64,000 nucleotides of DNA from Herbaspirillum hiltneri N3 (GCF_001267925.1 NZ_CP011409.1:3100001-3164000); one strand, 5' to 3'. Shown: positions 38,817-48,440, numbered from the stretch's first letter. Notes: generated from the letters alone by a model not told the origin. Numbers and translations: made by a program.

Positions 38817-39742
38817 CAGACTTTCTCCACGTCCGGCTTGCCCAGCAAACCCGTAGGACGGAACAACAGGATCAGCACCAGCAAGGCGAAGGACACCACG
38901 TCCTTGTACTCGGCCGGCAGGTAGCCGGCGGCAAAGGTTTCGGCCAGGCCCAGCAGCACGCCGCCCAGCATCGCGCCGGGAATGCTGCCGATGCCGCCCA
39001 GCACCGCCGCGGTAAACGCCTTGATGCCGGCAATGAAGCCGATATACGGGTTGAGCTTGCCGATGGTCAGCGCGATCAGCACGCCGCCCACCGCCGCCAG
39101 CATCGCGCCCAGCACGAAGGTGAAGGAAATCACGCGGTTGGTGTCGATGCCGAGCAGGTTCGCCATGCCCATGTCTTCGGCGCAGGCGCGGCAGGCACGG
39201 CCCATGCGCGAACGTGCGATGAACAGCGTCAGGCCGATCATCAGGAGCAAGGTGACGCCGACGATGATCATGCGCGAATACGGAATCGTGACGGTGAAGT
39301 CGCTGCCCATCTGGAACTCGATGGCGCCCGAGATCAGCACTGGCACCGACATGTCGCGCGAGCCCTGGCCGATCTGCACATAATTCTGCAGGAAGATCGA
39401 CATGCCGATCGCCGAAATCAATGGCACCAGGCGCGGTCCGCCGCGCAGCGGACGATACGCAACGCGCTCGACGGTCCAGCCGTACAGGCCGGTGACCACC
39501 ACCGAGACGATCAGCGCGGCGCCCAGCAGCAGCGGCAGCGGATAGCCGGCCTGCACGCCGATGGCGGTGAGCGTGACCAGCCCGATATAGGAGCCCATCA
39601 TGTAGATTTCGCCGTGCGCGAAATTGATCATGCCGATGATGCCGTAGACCATCGTGTAGCCGATGGCGATCAGCGCATAGATCGCGCCCAGACTCAGCCC
39701 GTTGACAAGCTGCTGGGTCAGTTGAGGGAGCAGTTCATTCAT
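38816..39742 (-). CDS. livH: Branched-chain amino acid ABC transporter permease LivH
   Basis: A 308-residue permease. The N-terminal motif [41 protein letters not shown] is the LivH signature. The cytoplasmic loop is [28 protein letters not shown]. Its stop shares a base with the livM start, so the two are tightly coupled. A 15-bp stem-loop separates it from the livK gene upstream. Confidence 0.93.
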   Translation of the reverse strand: MNELLPQLTQQLVNGLSLGAIYALIAIGYTMVYGIIGMINFAHGEIYMMGSYIGLVTLTAIGVQAGYPLPLLLGAALIVSVVVTGLYGWTVERVAYRPLRGGPRLVPLISAIGMSIFLQNYVQIGQGSRDMSVPVLISGAIEFQMGSDFTVTIPYSRMIIVGVTLLLMIGLTLFIARSRMGRACRACAEDMGMANLLGIDTNRVISFTFVLGAMLAAVGGVLIALTIGKLNPYIGFIAGIKAFTAAVLGGIGSIPGAMLGGVLLGLAETFAAGYLPAEYKDVVSFALLVLILLFRPTGLLGKPDVEKV

Positions 39743-39765
39743 AGGAAACCTGGCAAATATAGATG

Positions 39766-39803
39766 TGCAAATGCCCCATTCTTACCGCAATGGGGCATTT
39801 GCA
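39766..39803 (-). promoter_or_regulatory. Intercistronic stem-loop between livK and livH
   Basis: A perfect 15-bp inverted repeat (TGCAAATGCCCCATT / AATGGGGCATTTGCA) with an eight-base loop. No T run follows. It is placed just after the binding-protein gene, where it could stabilise that mRNA or dampen read-through. Confidence 0.7.
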
Positions 39804-39847
39804 TGGTGGACGTCAGTAAGGACGACTACTGCAAGCCGGGATGGAAA

Positions 39848-40990
39848 TTACTTGGCTTCAGTCTTCGTCGCGTCTTTGTGCCAGGTGAAGACCACGAACT
39901 TGAACGACTTCAGGTCGCCCTTCTTGTCGTAGTCCACGGTGCCGATCGGCGTCTTGAAGGAATTGGCGTGGATGTACGCGGCAACCTTGGTCGGATCGGT
40001 CGACTTGGTGGCGGTGATCGCATCGGCGATGACCTTCACGCCCGAGTAGGCAGGCATCTGGAACGGACCGTTAGGATCACGCTTTTGCGCAGCGAAAGCC
40101 TTGACCAGCGCGGCATTGGCAGGATCGGCGGCGAAGTCGGCCGGCAGTGTCACCAGCATGCCTTCGGAAGCAGGACCGGCGATGGCCGTGATGTCCTTGT
40201 TGCCGACGCCTTCAGGGCCCATGAACACGGCCTTGACGCCTTGTTCGCGCGCCTGGCGCATGATCAGGCCCATTTCAGGGTGGTAGCCGCCGAAGTAGAC
40301 GAAGTCCACGCCTTGCGACTTGAGTTTGGTGATGACGGCGGAATAGTCGCTGTCGCCGGCGTTGACGCCTTCAAACACGACCACGGGAATCTTCGCTGCG
40401 TCCAGGCCGGCCTTGACCGAAGTCGCCACGCCCTGACCGTACGACTGCTTGTCGTGCAGCACGGCGGCCTTCTTCGGCTTCAGCTTTTCGACCACGTACT
40501 TGGCGGCGGCAGGACCTTGCTGGTCATCGCGGCCGATGGTGCGGAAGATGTACTTGTGCGGCTTGGCTTCGGTCAGCTGAGGCGCAGTCGCCGACGGCGT
40601 GATCATCACGACGCCTTCGTTTTCATAGATATCGGAAGCAGGAATGGTCGAACCCGAGCACACATGACCGATCACGAACTTGATGCCCTGGCTGACGATC
40701 TTGTTGGCGACCGCAACTGCTTGCTTCGGCTCACAGGCGTCATCCATCAGGACTGCTTCAAACTTGTTGCCGCCAGCGCCGCCGGCTGCATTGATTTGCT
40801 CGATCGCGGTCAGTGCGCCTGCCTTGACCATGTCGCCGTATTGGGCGACTGCACCAGTCATCGGACCGGCGATGGCGATCTTCACGGTTTCAGCCTGGGC
40901 AACGCCGGCAAACGAAACGGCGGATACGGCAACACCAACGGCCACGGCGATTTTTGTCAGACGGCGGTTCAAAGGGAATGCGGTTTTCAT
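39848..40990 (-). CDS. livK: Branched-chain amino acid ABC transporter substrate-binding protein
   Basis: A 380-residue periplasmic protein with a signal peptide (cleavage near AQA-E, residue ~33). The Peripla_BP_6 fold starts with TVKIAIAGPMTGAVAQYGDMVKAGALTAIEQINAAGG, and C86 and C111 could form the known N-terminal disulfide. VCSGSTIPASDIYENEGV contains ligand contacts. The gene has GGAGG before its start and is the first of the liv operon. It is highly expressed in most species. Confidence 0.93.
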   Translation of the reverse strand: MKTAFPLNRRLTKIAVAVGVAVSAVSFAGVAQAETVKIAIAGPMTGAVAQYGDMVKAGALTAIEQINAAGGAGGNKFEAVLMDDACEPKQAVAVANKIVSQGIKFVIGHVCSGSTIPASDIYENEGVVMITPSATAPQLTEAKPHKYIFRTIGRDDQQGPAAAKYVVEKLKPKKAAVLHDKQSYGQGVATSVKAGLDAAKIPVVVFEGVNAGDSDYSAVITKLKSQGVDFVYFGGYHPEMGLIMRQAREQGVKAVFMGPEGVGNKDITAIAGPASEGMLVTLPADFAADPANAALVKAFAAQKRDPNGPFQMPAYSGVKVIADAITATKSTDPTKVAAYIHANSFKTPIGTVDYDKKGDLKSFKFVVFTWHKDATKTEAK

Positions 40991-41305
40991 TGAATTTCCT
41001 CCAATTTATTTATGCGTTACAGGTAAATAACGTGAGCAGGTAATAGGTAAGGTGCGACATCTTTGCCGATGCCGGCACCATGGGGCAGGAGTGTAACATT
41101 TCCGTCATATACGACAGATTTTTTTATACCGACACCCCCATATTTGCGATATTTGCGCGTCCCGGCAAGATTCCTTACATTTTTCGTTCAAAAAACAAAA
41201 AAAACTTTCCCGATATTTCTACATCCGTGCTTGTTGCGCCGCACCCAGCATGGCCGGAAATGGCCCGAAAGCGCCCCGAAATCGCCCGAAAACCTTGCCG
41301 CCCAA
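40991..41305. other. Non-coding region upstream of livK
   Basis: Contains the livK leader with GGAGG near the start codon and an AT-rich area at 41100-41220 that is likely to hold the promoter and regulator sites. I see no gene. The short plus-strand readings here have no supporting features. Confidence 0.4.
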
Positions 41306-41342
41306 GAAAAAAACGCCGCCTGAATTCCTCAGTGCGGCGTTT
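41306..41342 (-). terminator. Rho-independent terminator of the chemoreceptor gene
   Basis: Stem AAACGCCGC / GCGGCGTTT with a T-rich minus-strand tail (A run at 41307-41313). It is 22 bases past the chemoreceptor stop. Confidence 0.8.
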
Positions 41343-41363
41343 CCGGATGGCTTGTCGGGATGC

Positions 41364-43082
41364 TTAGAATTGCTCCCAATCCGACTCGTTGTCCGGCGTC
41401 TTCGGAACGACCAGTTTCGGCGTGCTTCCGGGCTGCCGTGCAGTGGTGCGCGGCGTGATGCGCGGCGTAATGCCGAGGTCGCTCCCGGCGACAGGCGCGG
41501 CCTTCTTTGCACCGCTCGCGGCCCGGACTTGCGCCTGGCCGATGTTGAACACGCTGACCACTTCCGACAAGGTGGTTGCCTGGTCCTGCAGCGATTGTGC
41601 TGCGGCAGCGGCTTCTTCCACCAGCGCGGCATTCTGCTGGGTGACTTCGTCCATTTGCGCGATGGCCTGGTTGACTTGCTCGATGCCGGCGCTCTGCTCC
41701 TGACTGGCAGAACTGATTTCGCCGACGATGTCGGTGACGCGCTTCACGCTGGCAACCACTTCCGCCATCGTCGCACCGGCCTGTTCGACCAGCCTGCTGC
41801 CGGAATCAACCTTGCCGACCGAGTCGTCGATCAGAGTCTTGATTTCCTTGGCGGCGGCGGCCGAGCGTTGCGCCAGGCTGCGCACTTCCGACGCGACAAC
41901 GGCGAAGCCGCGGCCCTGCTCACCGGCGCGCGCCGCCTCCACCGCCGCGTTCAGAGCCAGGATATTGGTCTGGAATGCGATACCGTCGATCACGCTGATG
42001 ATGTCGACGATCTTGCGCGAGGATTCGTTGATTGCCCCCATGGTGTCGACTACCTGGCCGACCACGCTGCCGCCCTGGATCGCGACGGCCGATGCCGATT
42101 CCGCCAGTTGGTTGGCCTGGCGCGCATTGTCGGCATTCTGCTTGACGGTGGAGGTCAGCTCTTCCATCGACGATGCGGTTTCTTCCAGAGAACTGGCCTG
42201 CTCCTCCGTACGCGACGACAGGTCCAGATTACCGCTGGCGATCTGCGTCGACGCCGTGGCGATGGTGTCGGTGCCGGTGCGCACCTGCGATACGATGTTG
42301 AGCAGGCTGTCGTTCATGGCCTTGAGCGCTTCCATCAGCTGACCGGTCTCGTCGCGCGACTGGACGTCGATGCGCGCAGTCAGGTCGCCGGCGGCGACCC
42401 GCTGGGCGATCTCGACGGCGTTCGTCAACGGACGCGATACCATCGCCGCCACCCAGAACGCCAGCAGCAAACCGAGCGCCACGCTGATGCCCAGGATCAC
42501 CACGATCCAGATGCGCGCCGCTTCATAGGTGCTGGTGGCGGTCTGATCGGCGACGGCGCTGCCGGCTTCATTGATGCCGCTCAGGCGGTCGAGCTGCTCG
42601 GTCATCGCCAGGTAGATCCTGGTCGAGTCGCCTCGAATCAGCAGGCGCGCCTCATCGCTGAGACCGCCGCGCGCGAGCATTACGATCTTCTGATTTTCAG
42701 CCAGGTAAGCGGCGAGGTTTTTCTTGAATTGGGGGTAGATGATCTTCTCATCCGGCTCCGAAATCAGTGGCGCATAAATGCTGTCGAATTTCTTGAGCTC
42801 GGCCAGTTGGCCTTCGATCGATTTCTCATAGCGTGAGAAATCCTCTTCGTTGTCGGACTGGATATGCTGCAGTTCGGCGACGCGGACGCGGCTCAGTGCG
42901 GCCTTCATTTGCAGCGCGGCGCGCATCGCCGGCAGCCAGTTGGTGCTGATGTCGTTGGACGCCTGGTTCACGCGCGCAATCTGCGCGACCGAAAAGACGC
43001 CGAGAAGCGCCGTCAATATCAGTACCGCCACAAACGACAGCAACAGTTTGTGGGTGATTTTCAAGTTGTAAAACCATTTCAT
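41364..43082 (-). CDS. Methyl-accepting chemotaxis protein
   Basis: A 572-residue chemoreceptor with two N-terminal-half membrane helices (about 10-30 and 190-212) flanking a four-helix-bundle periplasmic domain. The HAMP region follows ([24 protein letters not shown]). The signalling domain has the highly conserved hairpin tip [47 protein letters not shown]. Methylation helices lie on either side, and the C-terminus ends in ESDWEQF, a CheR/CheB-tether-like tail. The ligand is unknown; the sensor domain starts [22 protein letters not shown], typical of 4HB_MCP. Confidence 0.92.
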   Translation of the reverse strand: MKWFYNLKITHKLLLSFVAVLILTALLGVFSVAQIARVNQASNDISTNWLPAMRAALQMKAALSRVRVAELQHIQSDNEEDFSRYEKSIEGQLAELKKFDSIYAPLISEPDEKIIYPQFKKNLAAYLAENQKIVMLARGGLSDEARLLIRGDSTRIYLAMTEQLDRLSGINEAGSAVADQTATSTYEAARIWIVVILGISVALGLLLAFWVAAMVSRPLTNAVEIAQRVAAGDLTARIDVQSRDETGQLMEALKAMNDSLLNIVSQVRTGTDTIATASTQIASGNLDLSSRTEEQASSLEETASSMEELTSTVKQNADNARQANQLAESASAVAIQGGSVVGQVVDTMGAINESSRKIVDIISVIDGIAFQTNILALNAAVEAARAGEQGRGFAVVASEVRSLAQRSAAAAKEIKTLIDDSVGKVDSGSRLVEQAGATMAEVVASVKRVTDIVGEISSASQEQSAGIEQVNQAIAQMDEVTQQNAALVEEAAAAAQSLQDQATTLSEVVSVFNIGQAQVRAASGAKKAAPVAGSDLGITPRITPRTTARQPGSTPKLVVPKTPDNESDWEQF

Positions 43083-43396
43083 GGGATGCTCTTAGGGATC
43101 AAGGAAGTGCGATTGCCTCGCTCCGCGATGCCAGGGGAGCGTGGTAGAAAGCAGAAGACAGCGTCGGGGCTATATTTGCCCCTGTGGCGTTGGTGGCTTG
43201 CCGGCGATGTTGAAGGACTGCTTGCCGGATTCCGTATGAGGTTTTCATTCCAGTATTATTTTTCTTGCGCCCGGCCAGGACAGTGGCGCCGTGAAGCTTG
43301 AATGCATCGTGCGAACTTGATTCTTTACGGCAATTCAGGCGATTTCTTGAGCGCTCTTTGTTATTCTTTACGATTTGCCTGCCTGACTTCGCCTGC
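43083..43396. other. Non-coding region between chemoreceptor and glycosidase genes
   Basis: About 310 bases upstream of both divergent genes. It must contain both promoters. I could not find a convincing sigma-28 site for the chemoreceptor or a clear operator. Confidence 0.35.
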
Positions 43397-44182
43397 ATGC
43401 TCCAGCCATTTCACCCTGCTCGCCGATTGTTACCACTGCTCGCAGCGGCCCTGTGCGCCGCCGTCCTGTTCCGTGCTGCCCACGCCGATGCGGCCGAGCT
43501 GCGCCAATACCGTTATCAGCAGATCAGCATCAACACCTGCACGATCGATTTGCGGCAGGACATCCTGCGCATGTACTGGAAGGACCCTGCGGGCCAGGTC
43601 TTCGGCACCTTCTCGGCGTTGCGCAACTGGCTGCGCCCGCAAGGCAAGGAACTGGTCTGCGCTACCAATGCAGGCATCTACGACAAGGAACATCGTCCGC
43701 TCGGGCTGTACGTCGAAGGCGGCGTGGCGCTGCGCAAACTCAACACGCGGCGCGACGCCTACGGCAATTTCTACCTGCAGCCCAACGGCGTGTTCATGGT
43801 CGAAGAAGACCGCGCGCGCATTGTCGACACGGCCACCTTCGCCGGCGACCGCGAGCGCTGGCTGTCGCAGGCCGTGTATGCGACGCAATCGGGGCCGCTG
43901 ATGCTGCGCAACGGCGAGATCAACGCGGCCTTCGATCCGGGCTCGATCAACCTGTTCGTGCGCAACGCAGTATGCATCGATCCCGCGCAGAAAGTCATCC
44001 TGGCCATCGCCAGAAATCCTATCAGCTTCCATGATTTCGCGCTATTCCTGCGCGACCGATTGGGCTGCGTCGACGCGCTCTACCTCGACGGCAACATCTC
44101 GCGCATGTATCCCTCGCTGGAAGCCGATATCGGTCCGGCGTTCGGGGCCATCATTGCGGTGGTGAAGAGTGCGGACAAATAG
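43397..44182 (+). CDS. Secreted phosphodiester glycosidase (NAGPA/DUF2233-like)
   Basis: About 261 residues from ATG 43397 (MLQPFHPARRLLPLLAAALC); a longer frame starts in a different-looking leader. The leader peptide predicts export. The NAGPA fold shows CATNAGIYDKEHRPLGLYVEGG, NFYLQPNGVFMV, ATQSGPLMLRNGEI and the final region CVDALYLDGNISRMYP. Family enzymes cleave sugar-phosphodiester bonds, for example in polysaccharide or teichoic-type linkages. The natural substrate here is unknown. Confidence 0.83.
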   Translation: MLQPFHPARRLLPLLAAALCAAVLFRAAHADAAELRQYRYQQISINTCTIDLRQDILRMYWKDPAGQVFGTFSALRNWLRPQGKELVCATNAGIYDKEHRPLGLYVEGGVALRKLNTRRDAYGNFYLQPNGVFMVEEDRARIVDTATFAGDRERWLSQAVYATQSGPLMLRNGEINAAFDPGSINLFVRNAVCIDPAQKVILAIARNPISFHDFALFLRDRLGCVDALYLDGNISRMYPSLEADIGPAFGAIIAVVKSADK

Positions 44183-44333
44183 ATAGACAAACAGACCGAT
44201 CTGCGGCCGATGCGGCTTGCGCATATCGACATGCAAAAACCTTCGTTCTCCCGCGCCGGGCGATATGTGACCATCGCGCCTTGCTCGCCTCGCCCATTCC
44301 GGAGCCTGGCACTACGTATCATCGGGAGAAAAA

Positions 44334-45134
44334 ATGCGTCGCTGGTCGGTTTCCATATTATTCGCTTTGCTGGCGCTGGGCGCCAATGCCGTTTCGGCAC
44401 AGGACAAAAACAAGATCAAGGTGGGCGTCTCGGTCGGCAACGCCGAGCAGACCTTCGAAGTGGTCAGGAAAGTCGCCGCGCGCGACGGCCTCGAGATCCA
44501 GATCGTCACCTTCAGCGACTACCTGCAGCCCAATGAAGCGCTCAACGCCGGCGACCTCGACGCCAACGCCTTCCAGCATCAGCCCTTTCTTGATAGCCAG
44601 ATCAAGGCGCGCGGCTACAAGCTGACGCCGGTCGGCCTGACCATCACTGCGCCGCTGGGCATCTATTCCAGGAAATACAAATCCGTCGATCAACTGCCGC
44701 AAGGCGCCGCCATCGGCATCCAGAATGATCCCTCCAACGGCAACCGCGCCTTGCTGCTGTTGCAAAAATACGGCCTGATCAAACTGAAGCCGGGCGTCGG
44801 TGAAAACGGCGTCAACGCCACCCCGCTCGATGTGATCGAAAACCCCCGGAAGCTGAAACTGATCGAACTGGACGCCGCCCAATTGCCGCGCTCGCTGGAC
44901 GACCTTGCGGCGGCATCGATCAATAACGATTACGCCGTCAAGGCCGGCCTGTCCCTGCAGCGCGACACCATTGCGGTGGAAGACGCCAAGGGCCGCTACG
45001 CCAACCTGATCGTGACGCGCACGGAAGACAAGGACAAGCCATGGGCCAGGAAACTCGTGAAGGCCTATCAATCGCCGGAAGTGCGCAGCTTCATCGAAAG
45101 CGAATTCAAGGGTTCGCTGGTGCCGGCGTTCTGA
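44334..45134 (+). CDS. MetQ/NlpA-family ABC substrate-binding protein (orphan)
   Basis: A 266-residue periplasmic protein with a signal peptide cleaved near VSA-Q. It has no lipobox cysteine, unlike classical MetQ. The NlpA core has KVGVSVGNAEQTFEVVRKVAARDGLEIQIVTFSDYLQPNEALNAGDLDANAFQHQPFLD, and NDPSNGNRALLLLQKYGLI is diagnostic. It probably binds methionine or a related amino acid. No metN/metI genes are adjacent, so it must work with a transporter elsewhere. Confidence 0.88.
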   Translation: MRRWSVSILFALLALGANAVSAQDKNKIKVGVSVGNAEQTFEVVRKVAARDGLEIQIVTFSDYLQPNEALNAGDLDANAFQHQPFLDSQIKARGYKLTPVGLTITAPLGIYSRKYKSVDQLPQGAAIGIQNDPSNGNRALLLLQKYGLIKLKPGVGENGVNATPLDVIENPRKLKLIELDAAQLPRSLDDLAAASINNDYAVKAGLSLQRDTIAVEDAKGRYANLIVTRTEDKDKPWARKLVKAYQSPEVRSFIESEFKGSLVPAF

Positions 45135-45180
45135 AGATCCGATGGCCTTGTGAGGCGGGCCGCAAAACCGTCCGCCCATA

Positions 45181-45209
45181 AAAAAGACCCGCAGACTCTG
45201 TTCTGCGGG
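45181..45209 (-). terminator. Rho-independent terminator of the lipoprotein gene
   Basis: Read leftwards, CCCGCAG / CTGCGGG form seven pairs followed by TCTTTTTT. It lies about 180 bases past the stop of the lipoprotein gene, with another hairpin in between. Confidence 0.65.
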
Positions 45210-45231
45210 CCAAAATCCCTTTCAAGAGGGA

Positions 45232-45258
45232 GGTTGAAGGAACAGTTCAACCATTTTT
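45232..45258 (+). terminator. Rho-independent terminator of the MetQ-like gene
   Basis: GGTTGAA / TTCAACC with a seven-base loop, then ATTTTT. It is about 100 bases after the stop. An outer nine-base repeat (CAAGAGGGA at 45223, TCCCTCTTG at 45264) surrounds it. Confidence 0.7.
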
Positions 45259-45388
45259 AGGATTCCCTCTTGCGGACAAAGTTCGCAATTCTTCCAAACC
45301 CTTGTCCAATACTTTCATATTTCACTGAAGACCGCGTGCCGCCCGCCATTGGCCGGCGGCCTCGCGCTACAGATATGCGACCGGCTTC

Positions 45389-45649
45389 TTAAGGCTTCTT
45401 GTCGTTGGCGCCGCCTGCGTCAGCCGGCGGCGTTGCTGGTGTGCTTGCATTGCTGCCTGCATCCGGTGCAGGAGTGGCAGGCGCTGCCGGTGGGGGCGTC
45501 ATCGCTGGTGGAGTTGGCGTGGCCGGAGCCGGAGCCGCACTCGAATCGGTAGCCGGCGGTGGCGTGGCGGGCGCTTCATCGCGCTTGTTGCAACCAGCCA
45601 GCAGGGCTGTAAACATGACTGAAGCTAAAACTGCGTGGCGTACTAGCAT
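45389..45649 (-). CDS. Small Pro/Ala-rich lipoprotein
   Basis: About 86 residues from ATG 45649 (MLVRHAVLASVMFTALLAGCNK). The lipobox LLAGC places the lipidated cysteine near residue 20. The mature part is a low-complexity Ala/Pro/Thr tail (PATPPPATDSSAAPAPATPTPP), probably flexible in the periplasm. It may anchor or space another component, but I recognise no family. The start 14 codons upstream is less likely because it would bury the signal. Confidence 0.65.
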   Translation of the reverse strand: MLVRHAVLASVMFTALLAGCNKRDEAPATPPPATDSSAAPAPATPTPPAMTPPPAAPATPAPDAGSNASTPATPPADAGGANDKKP

Positions 45650-45839
45650 AAGTGCCTCCAAGAGTTGTTTGAACAAGAATGGGTACGGCAAGGACTGAGC
45701 AAGCCCCTGCTACCTCCACAAATTTAGATACCCTCACATTCAATCGTTCCCGCCCCGGCGCGGCCATCTTGTAGGAGAATTGCGCATCTTTGTGTAAGTA
45801 TCCGCAACAAAACCTCCCGATAATTTTCCGTTTCTGCTC

Positions 45840-46664
45840 ATGCCCTCTTGTTTCCCGCCATCGCGCCGGCCGTTTTTTCTTGCCACTCTGATTACTCTCT
45901 GGGGCCTGGCGGCAAGCGGAATTGCCGTGGCCGGCGTCACGCAGTTGACAAGCCGACAATGCGCGGCGATGCAAGAAAACCAGGTAGTGAGCGCGGCCAA
46001 TCCCGTGCCTTGCGAGCGCCTCGCGCTGGTCACGTTCTCCTATCGCGATTTCCAGGGCGAGCTGCATGACGACGGCAGCATGGTCGTACTCGACGCCGTT
46101 GCGCCGCAGGTGCAGGCGATCTTCGCCGAACTGCTGGAACGAAACTTCCCGTTGCAGCGGGCGCAGCCGATGGAGGTCTATCGCGGCGACGATGAGGCCT
46201 CGATGGATCACAACAACAGTTCTGCCTTCAACGGCCGTCCAATCACCGGTGGCGGAGCCTGGTCCAAGCACGCCTACGGCGTCGCCATCGACATCAATCC
46301 GTTGCAGAACCCGTACATTGGCAAGGACGCAGCGGGACAGGTCATGGTGCTGCCGCCGGCGGCGAGCGCGTATGTCTCACGCGAAGCGAGGCTGGGCATG
46401 GCGGAACAAGTGCTGGACGTCTTCTTCCGGCACGGCTTCCTGATCTGGGGCGGGTATTGGAAACAGCCGATCGACTATCAGCATTTTGAAATCGGCAGCC
46501 GCGATTTCATCGCCCGCCTCGTGGCGCTGCCAAAGGACGCAGCACGCGCCGAATTTGCATCCTATGCGCAAGGCTATGGCGCGTGCATGCAGCGCAGCGA
46601 CATTGTCGCCATGCCGAGTCCCGTGATGCGCCGCAAGGCTTGTGCCGGACTGAGCAAGCGCTGA
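45840..46664 (+). CDS. M15-family D-Ala-D-Ala-type metallopeptidase
   Basis: A 274-residue exported peptidase with a signal peptide (about residues 1-31). Zinc ligands H144 and D151 are in SKHAYGVAIDINP and H215 is in DYQHFE, matching peptidase family M15. Its likely role is trimming peptidoglycan stem peptides in the periplasm, but an endopeptidase or carboxypeptidase activity cannot be told from sequence. It diverges from the lipoprotein gene and converges with the chorismate mutase gene. Confidence 0.85.
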   Translation: MPSCFPPSRRPFFLATLITLWGLAASGIAVAGVTQLTSRQCAAMQENQVVSAANPVPCERLALVTFSYRDFQGELHDDGSMVVLDAVAPQVQAIFAELLERNFPLQRAQPMEVYRGDDEASMDHNNSSAFNGRPITGGGAWSKHAYGVAIDINPLQNPYIGKDAAGQVMVLPPAASAYVSREARLGMAEQVLDVFFRHGFLIWGGYWKQPIDYQHFEIGSRDFIARLVALPKDAARAEFASYAQGYGACMQRSDIVAMPSPVMRRKACAGLSKR

Positions 46665-46692
46665 AGCGGCGCTCGCCCGCACAACGTCAACA

Positions 46693-47286
46693 CTACTCCA
46701 GCAACACCCGCAGCGCCTCCGCGCGCACCGCGCCATTGCTGTCGCCACGTACCAGCGTGTCGGCGCGTTGCTGCAGATACCGTTTCGCAGCCGGCTGTTG
46801 CAGCAGCGGGCGCACCTGATTCACAGCGGCAATCAGCAATGGCGTCAAGCGGTCAAGCTCGGGGCGAATGTCGCGCGCCAGATCGGGAGGATTGGCGAAA
46901 GGCGCATGCGCTTCCTGGCGCCATTGCGCATGCAGCGCAAGCTGGATGATTTTCCCCGCATCGAATTGCGCCTGGAAGAAGCGCCGCATGAACGACTTGT
47001 CTTGCGCATCCGAGGTCTTCAGCGACGTCGTGAGGTCATCGAGTATCTGCCGCTCGCGCGCTGGATCATTGATCGGCGCACCGGAATTCCATTTCGTCTG
47101 CGCGACTTTCACGGCTACGTCGAGACGCTGATCGATCAGTATCAGCAAGCCGTCGATTTTCTGGCGCGCGGCATCGTCCGGCGTGGTCGGCACGGATTGA
47201 CAGCCGGCCAGCAGCAATGCCAGAACGAAGGCTTGCAACAGCACACTCAGGTGCGCCAGGCGCGCGGCGCGACGCAATGAATTCAT
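46693..47286 (-). CDS. Secreted AroQ-gamma chorismate mutase, probable lipoprotein
   Basis: About 197 residues from ATG 47286 (MNSLRRAARLAHLSVLLQAF). The lipobox LLLAGC puts the lipidated cysteine at C29. The all-helical chorismate mutase core is seen as IDGLLILIDQRLDVAVKVAQTKWNSGAPINDPARERQILDDL, with the R/K/E residues expected at the active site. Gamma-class enzymes convert chorismate to prephenate outside the cytoplasm; their purpose is unclear. A longer frame to 47391 is unlikely. Confidence 0.78.
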   Translation of the reverse strand: MNSLRRAARLAHLSVLLQAFVLALLLAGCQSVPTTPDDAARQKIDGLLILIDQRLDVAVKVAQTKWNSGAPINDPARERQILDDLTTSLKTSDAQDKSFMRRFFQAQFDAGKIIQLALHAQWRQEAHAPFANPPDLARDIRPELDRLTPLLIAAVNQVRPLLQQPAAKRYLQQRADTLVRGDSNGAVRAEALRVLLE

Positions 47287-47473
47287 CACGTTCTCTCTCA
47301 ACAATGGGATCCGACATTGGAACACAATCGCCACTCCTTGTCCCTGGCTCATTGCCGCCTTGCAATGCGTTGCTCGCCCGCGCCGCGGCACGGGAGTTTG
47401 AGATTTTTCCTATATGGCGCGACGCGCGGACTGGAGACAATGCAAGACATCTCTTTCAAGCACCCACAACGTC

Positions 47474-47788
47474 ATGCAATTCATTTTCCTGCTCTGGCCG
47501 ATCCTGCTGTTACCTGTTTTCGTAAGCTGGCTCACGCGCGAGCGTCCGGTTACACCACTGCCGCCACGGCCATCCACGTCGCGTCGCATCGTCAAAGCTC
47601 CCGCGATTGCCCCTTCGCCCGCCGAACGCCGCAGCAACTCCCTTGCCTATCGCCGCGCTGCGGTGCAGGCGTATGAAACCATGCTGGCGCTGGAGAGCGA
47701 CGACCATGACGAGAACGATCCCGAACCGAGCTCGCAGTGTGGTTGCAAGGAACAGACGCCGGCTCTTCACGCTCGTAAAGCTGTGTAA
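47474..47788 (+). CDS. Hypothetical single-pass membrane protein
   Basis: About 104 residues from ATG 47474. One N-terminal membrane helix (MQFIFLLWPILLLPVFVSWL) is followed by a basic, proline-rich region and an acidic tail ending in a QCGCKEQ segment. No recognisable family, and no strong ribosome-binding site precedes the start, so the start and even the gene are uncertain. Confidence 0.5.
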   Translation: MQFIFLLWPILLLPVFVSWLTRERPVTPLPPRPSTSRRIVKAPAIAPSPAERRSNSLAYRRAAVQAYETMLALESDDHDENDPEPSSQCGCKEQTPALHARKAV

Positions 47789-47904
47789 GTTTTCCCGCAC
47801 GGCATCCGGCGCGCGGATGTCCTCCCCTATACTGGCTTCGCTGGAACTGAACACAGAATTCGTCCGTTCGCTTTTCGTCCATTAGTTTTCATAGGGGTGA
47901 CCAC

Positions 47905-48111
47905 ATGACCAACACCGTATCTTCGAGCACTGCTGCCGCCAACGTCCACGCGCAACAGCAAGCCGCATCCAAACGCAAATCCACCGTCGACTTCGCCAAG
48001 CTGGTCGCCAACGCCGGCGGCGACATCAAGACCGACACCAACACCGCAACCAAGCAAACCAACGGCGCCACCGCCATCGTGCAAAGCGACGGCGCCAAAG
48101 TCACGGCATGA
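47905..48111 (+). CDS. Small hypothetical protein, Thr/Ala/Lys-rich
   Basis: A 68-residue protein starting at ATG 47905 after TAGGGGTGA (good ribosome-binding site). The sequence has an STVDFAKLVANAGGDIKTDTNTATK middle and few hydrophobics, so it is cytoplasmic and probably partly unstructured. A strong terminator lies 62 bases after its stop, which supports a real short transcript. I recognise no family. Confidence 0.6.
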   Translation: MTNTVSSSTAAANVHAQQQAASKRKSTVDFAKLVANAGGDIKTDTNTATKQTNGATAIVQSDGAKVTA

Positions 48112-48172
48112 TGGTGCGCCGGCGGCGATGCCGGCGATGCTCGCAGTATTAGTATTAGAGAGCGCAGAAATG

Positions 48173-48200
48173 AAAAAAGCCACGTTCGCGTGGCTTTTTT
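48173..48200 (+). terminator. Strong Rho-independent terminator with TTCG loop
   Basis: AAAAAAGCCACG / CGTGGCTTTTTT pair perfectly around TTCG. It ends the transcript of the 68-residue protein. Confidence 0.9.
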
Positions 48201-48275
48201 GTTTGTACTGCGCAGGTGCGGCGTAATAACCCATGACGCGGCGGATGCAGATCAACGTCGTCCACGCCACAAAGC

Positions 48276-48310
48276 AAAAAGCCCCGATCCGTTTTGGAAG
48301 TCGGGGCTTT
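48276..48310 (-). terminator. Rho-independent terminator of the initiator tRNA gene
   Basis: AAAGCCCCGA / TCGGGGCTTT with a 13-base loop. On the minus strand it follows the tRNA by 11 bases, and a T run follows. Confidence 0.85.
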
Positions 48311-48321
48311 CGCCTGAATCT

Positions 48322-48398
<77 letters not shown>

Positions 48399-48411
48399 TC
48401 TGAAGAAATAG

Positions 48412-48440
48412 ATTATACGACATATCCGACTCCCGTGCAA
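48412..48440 (-). promoter_or_regulatory. Promoter of the initiator tRNA gene
   Basis: TTGCAC at 48435-48440 and TATAAT at 48412-48417 on the minus strand, spaced by 17 bases, 14 bases before the tRNA 5' end. Confidence 0.8.
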
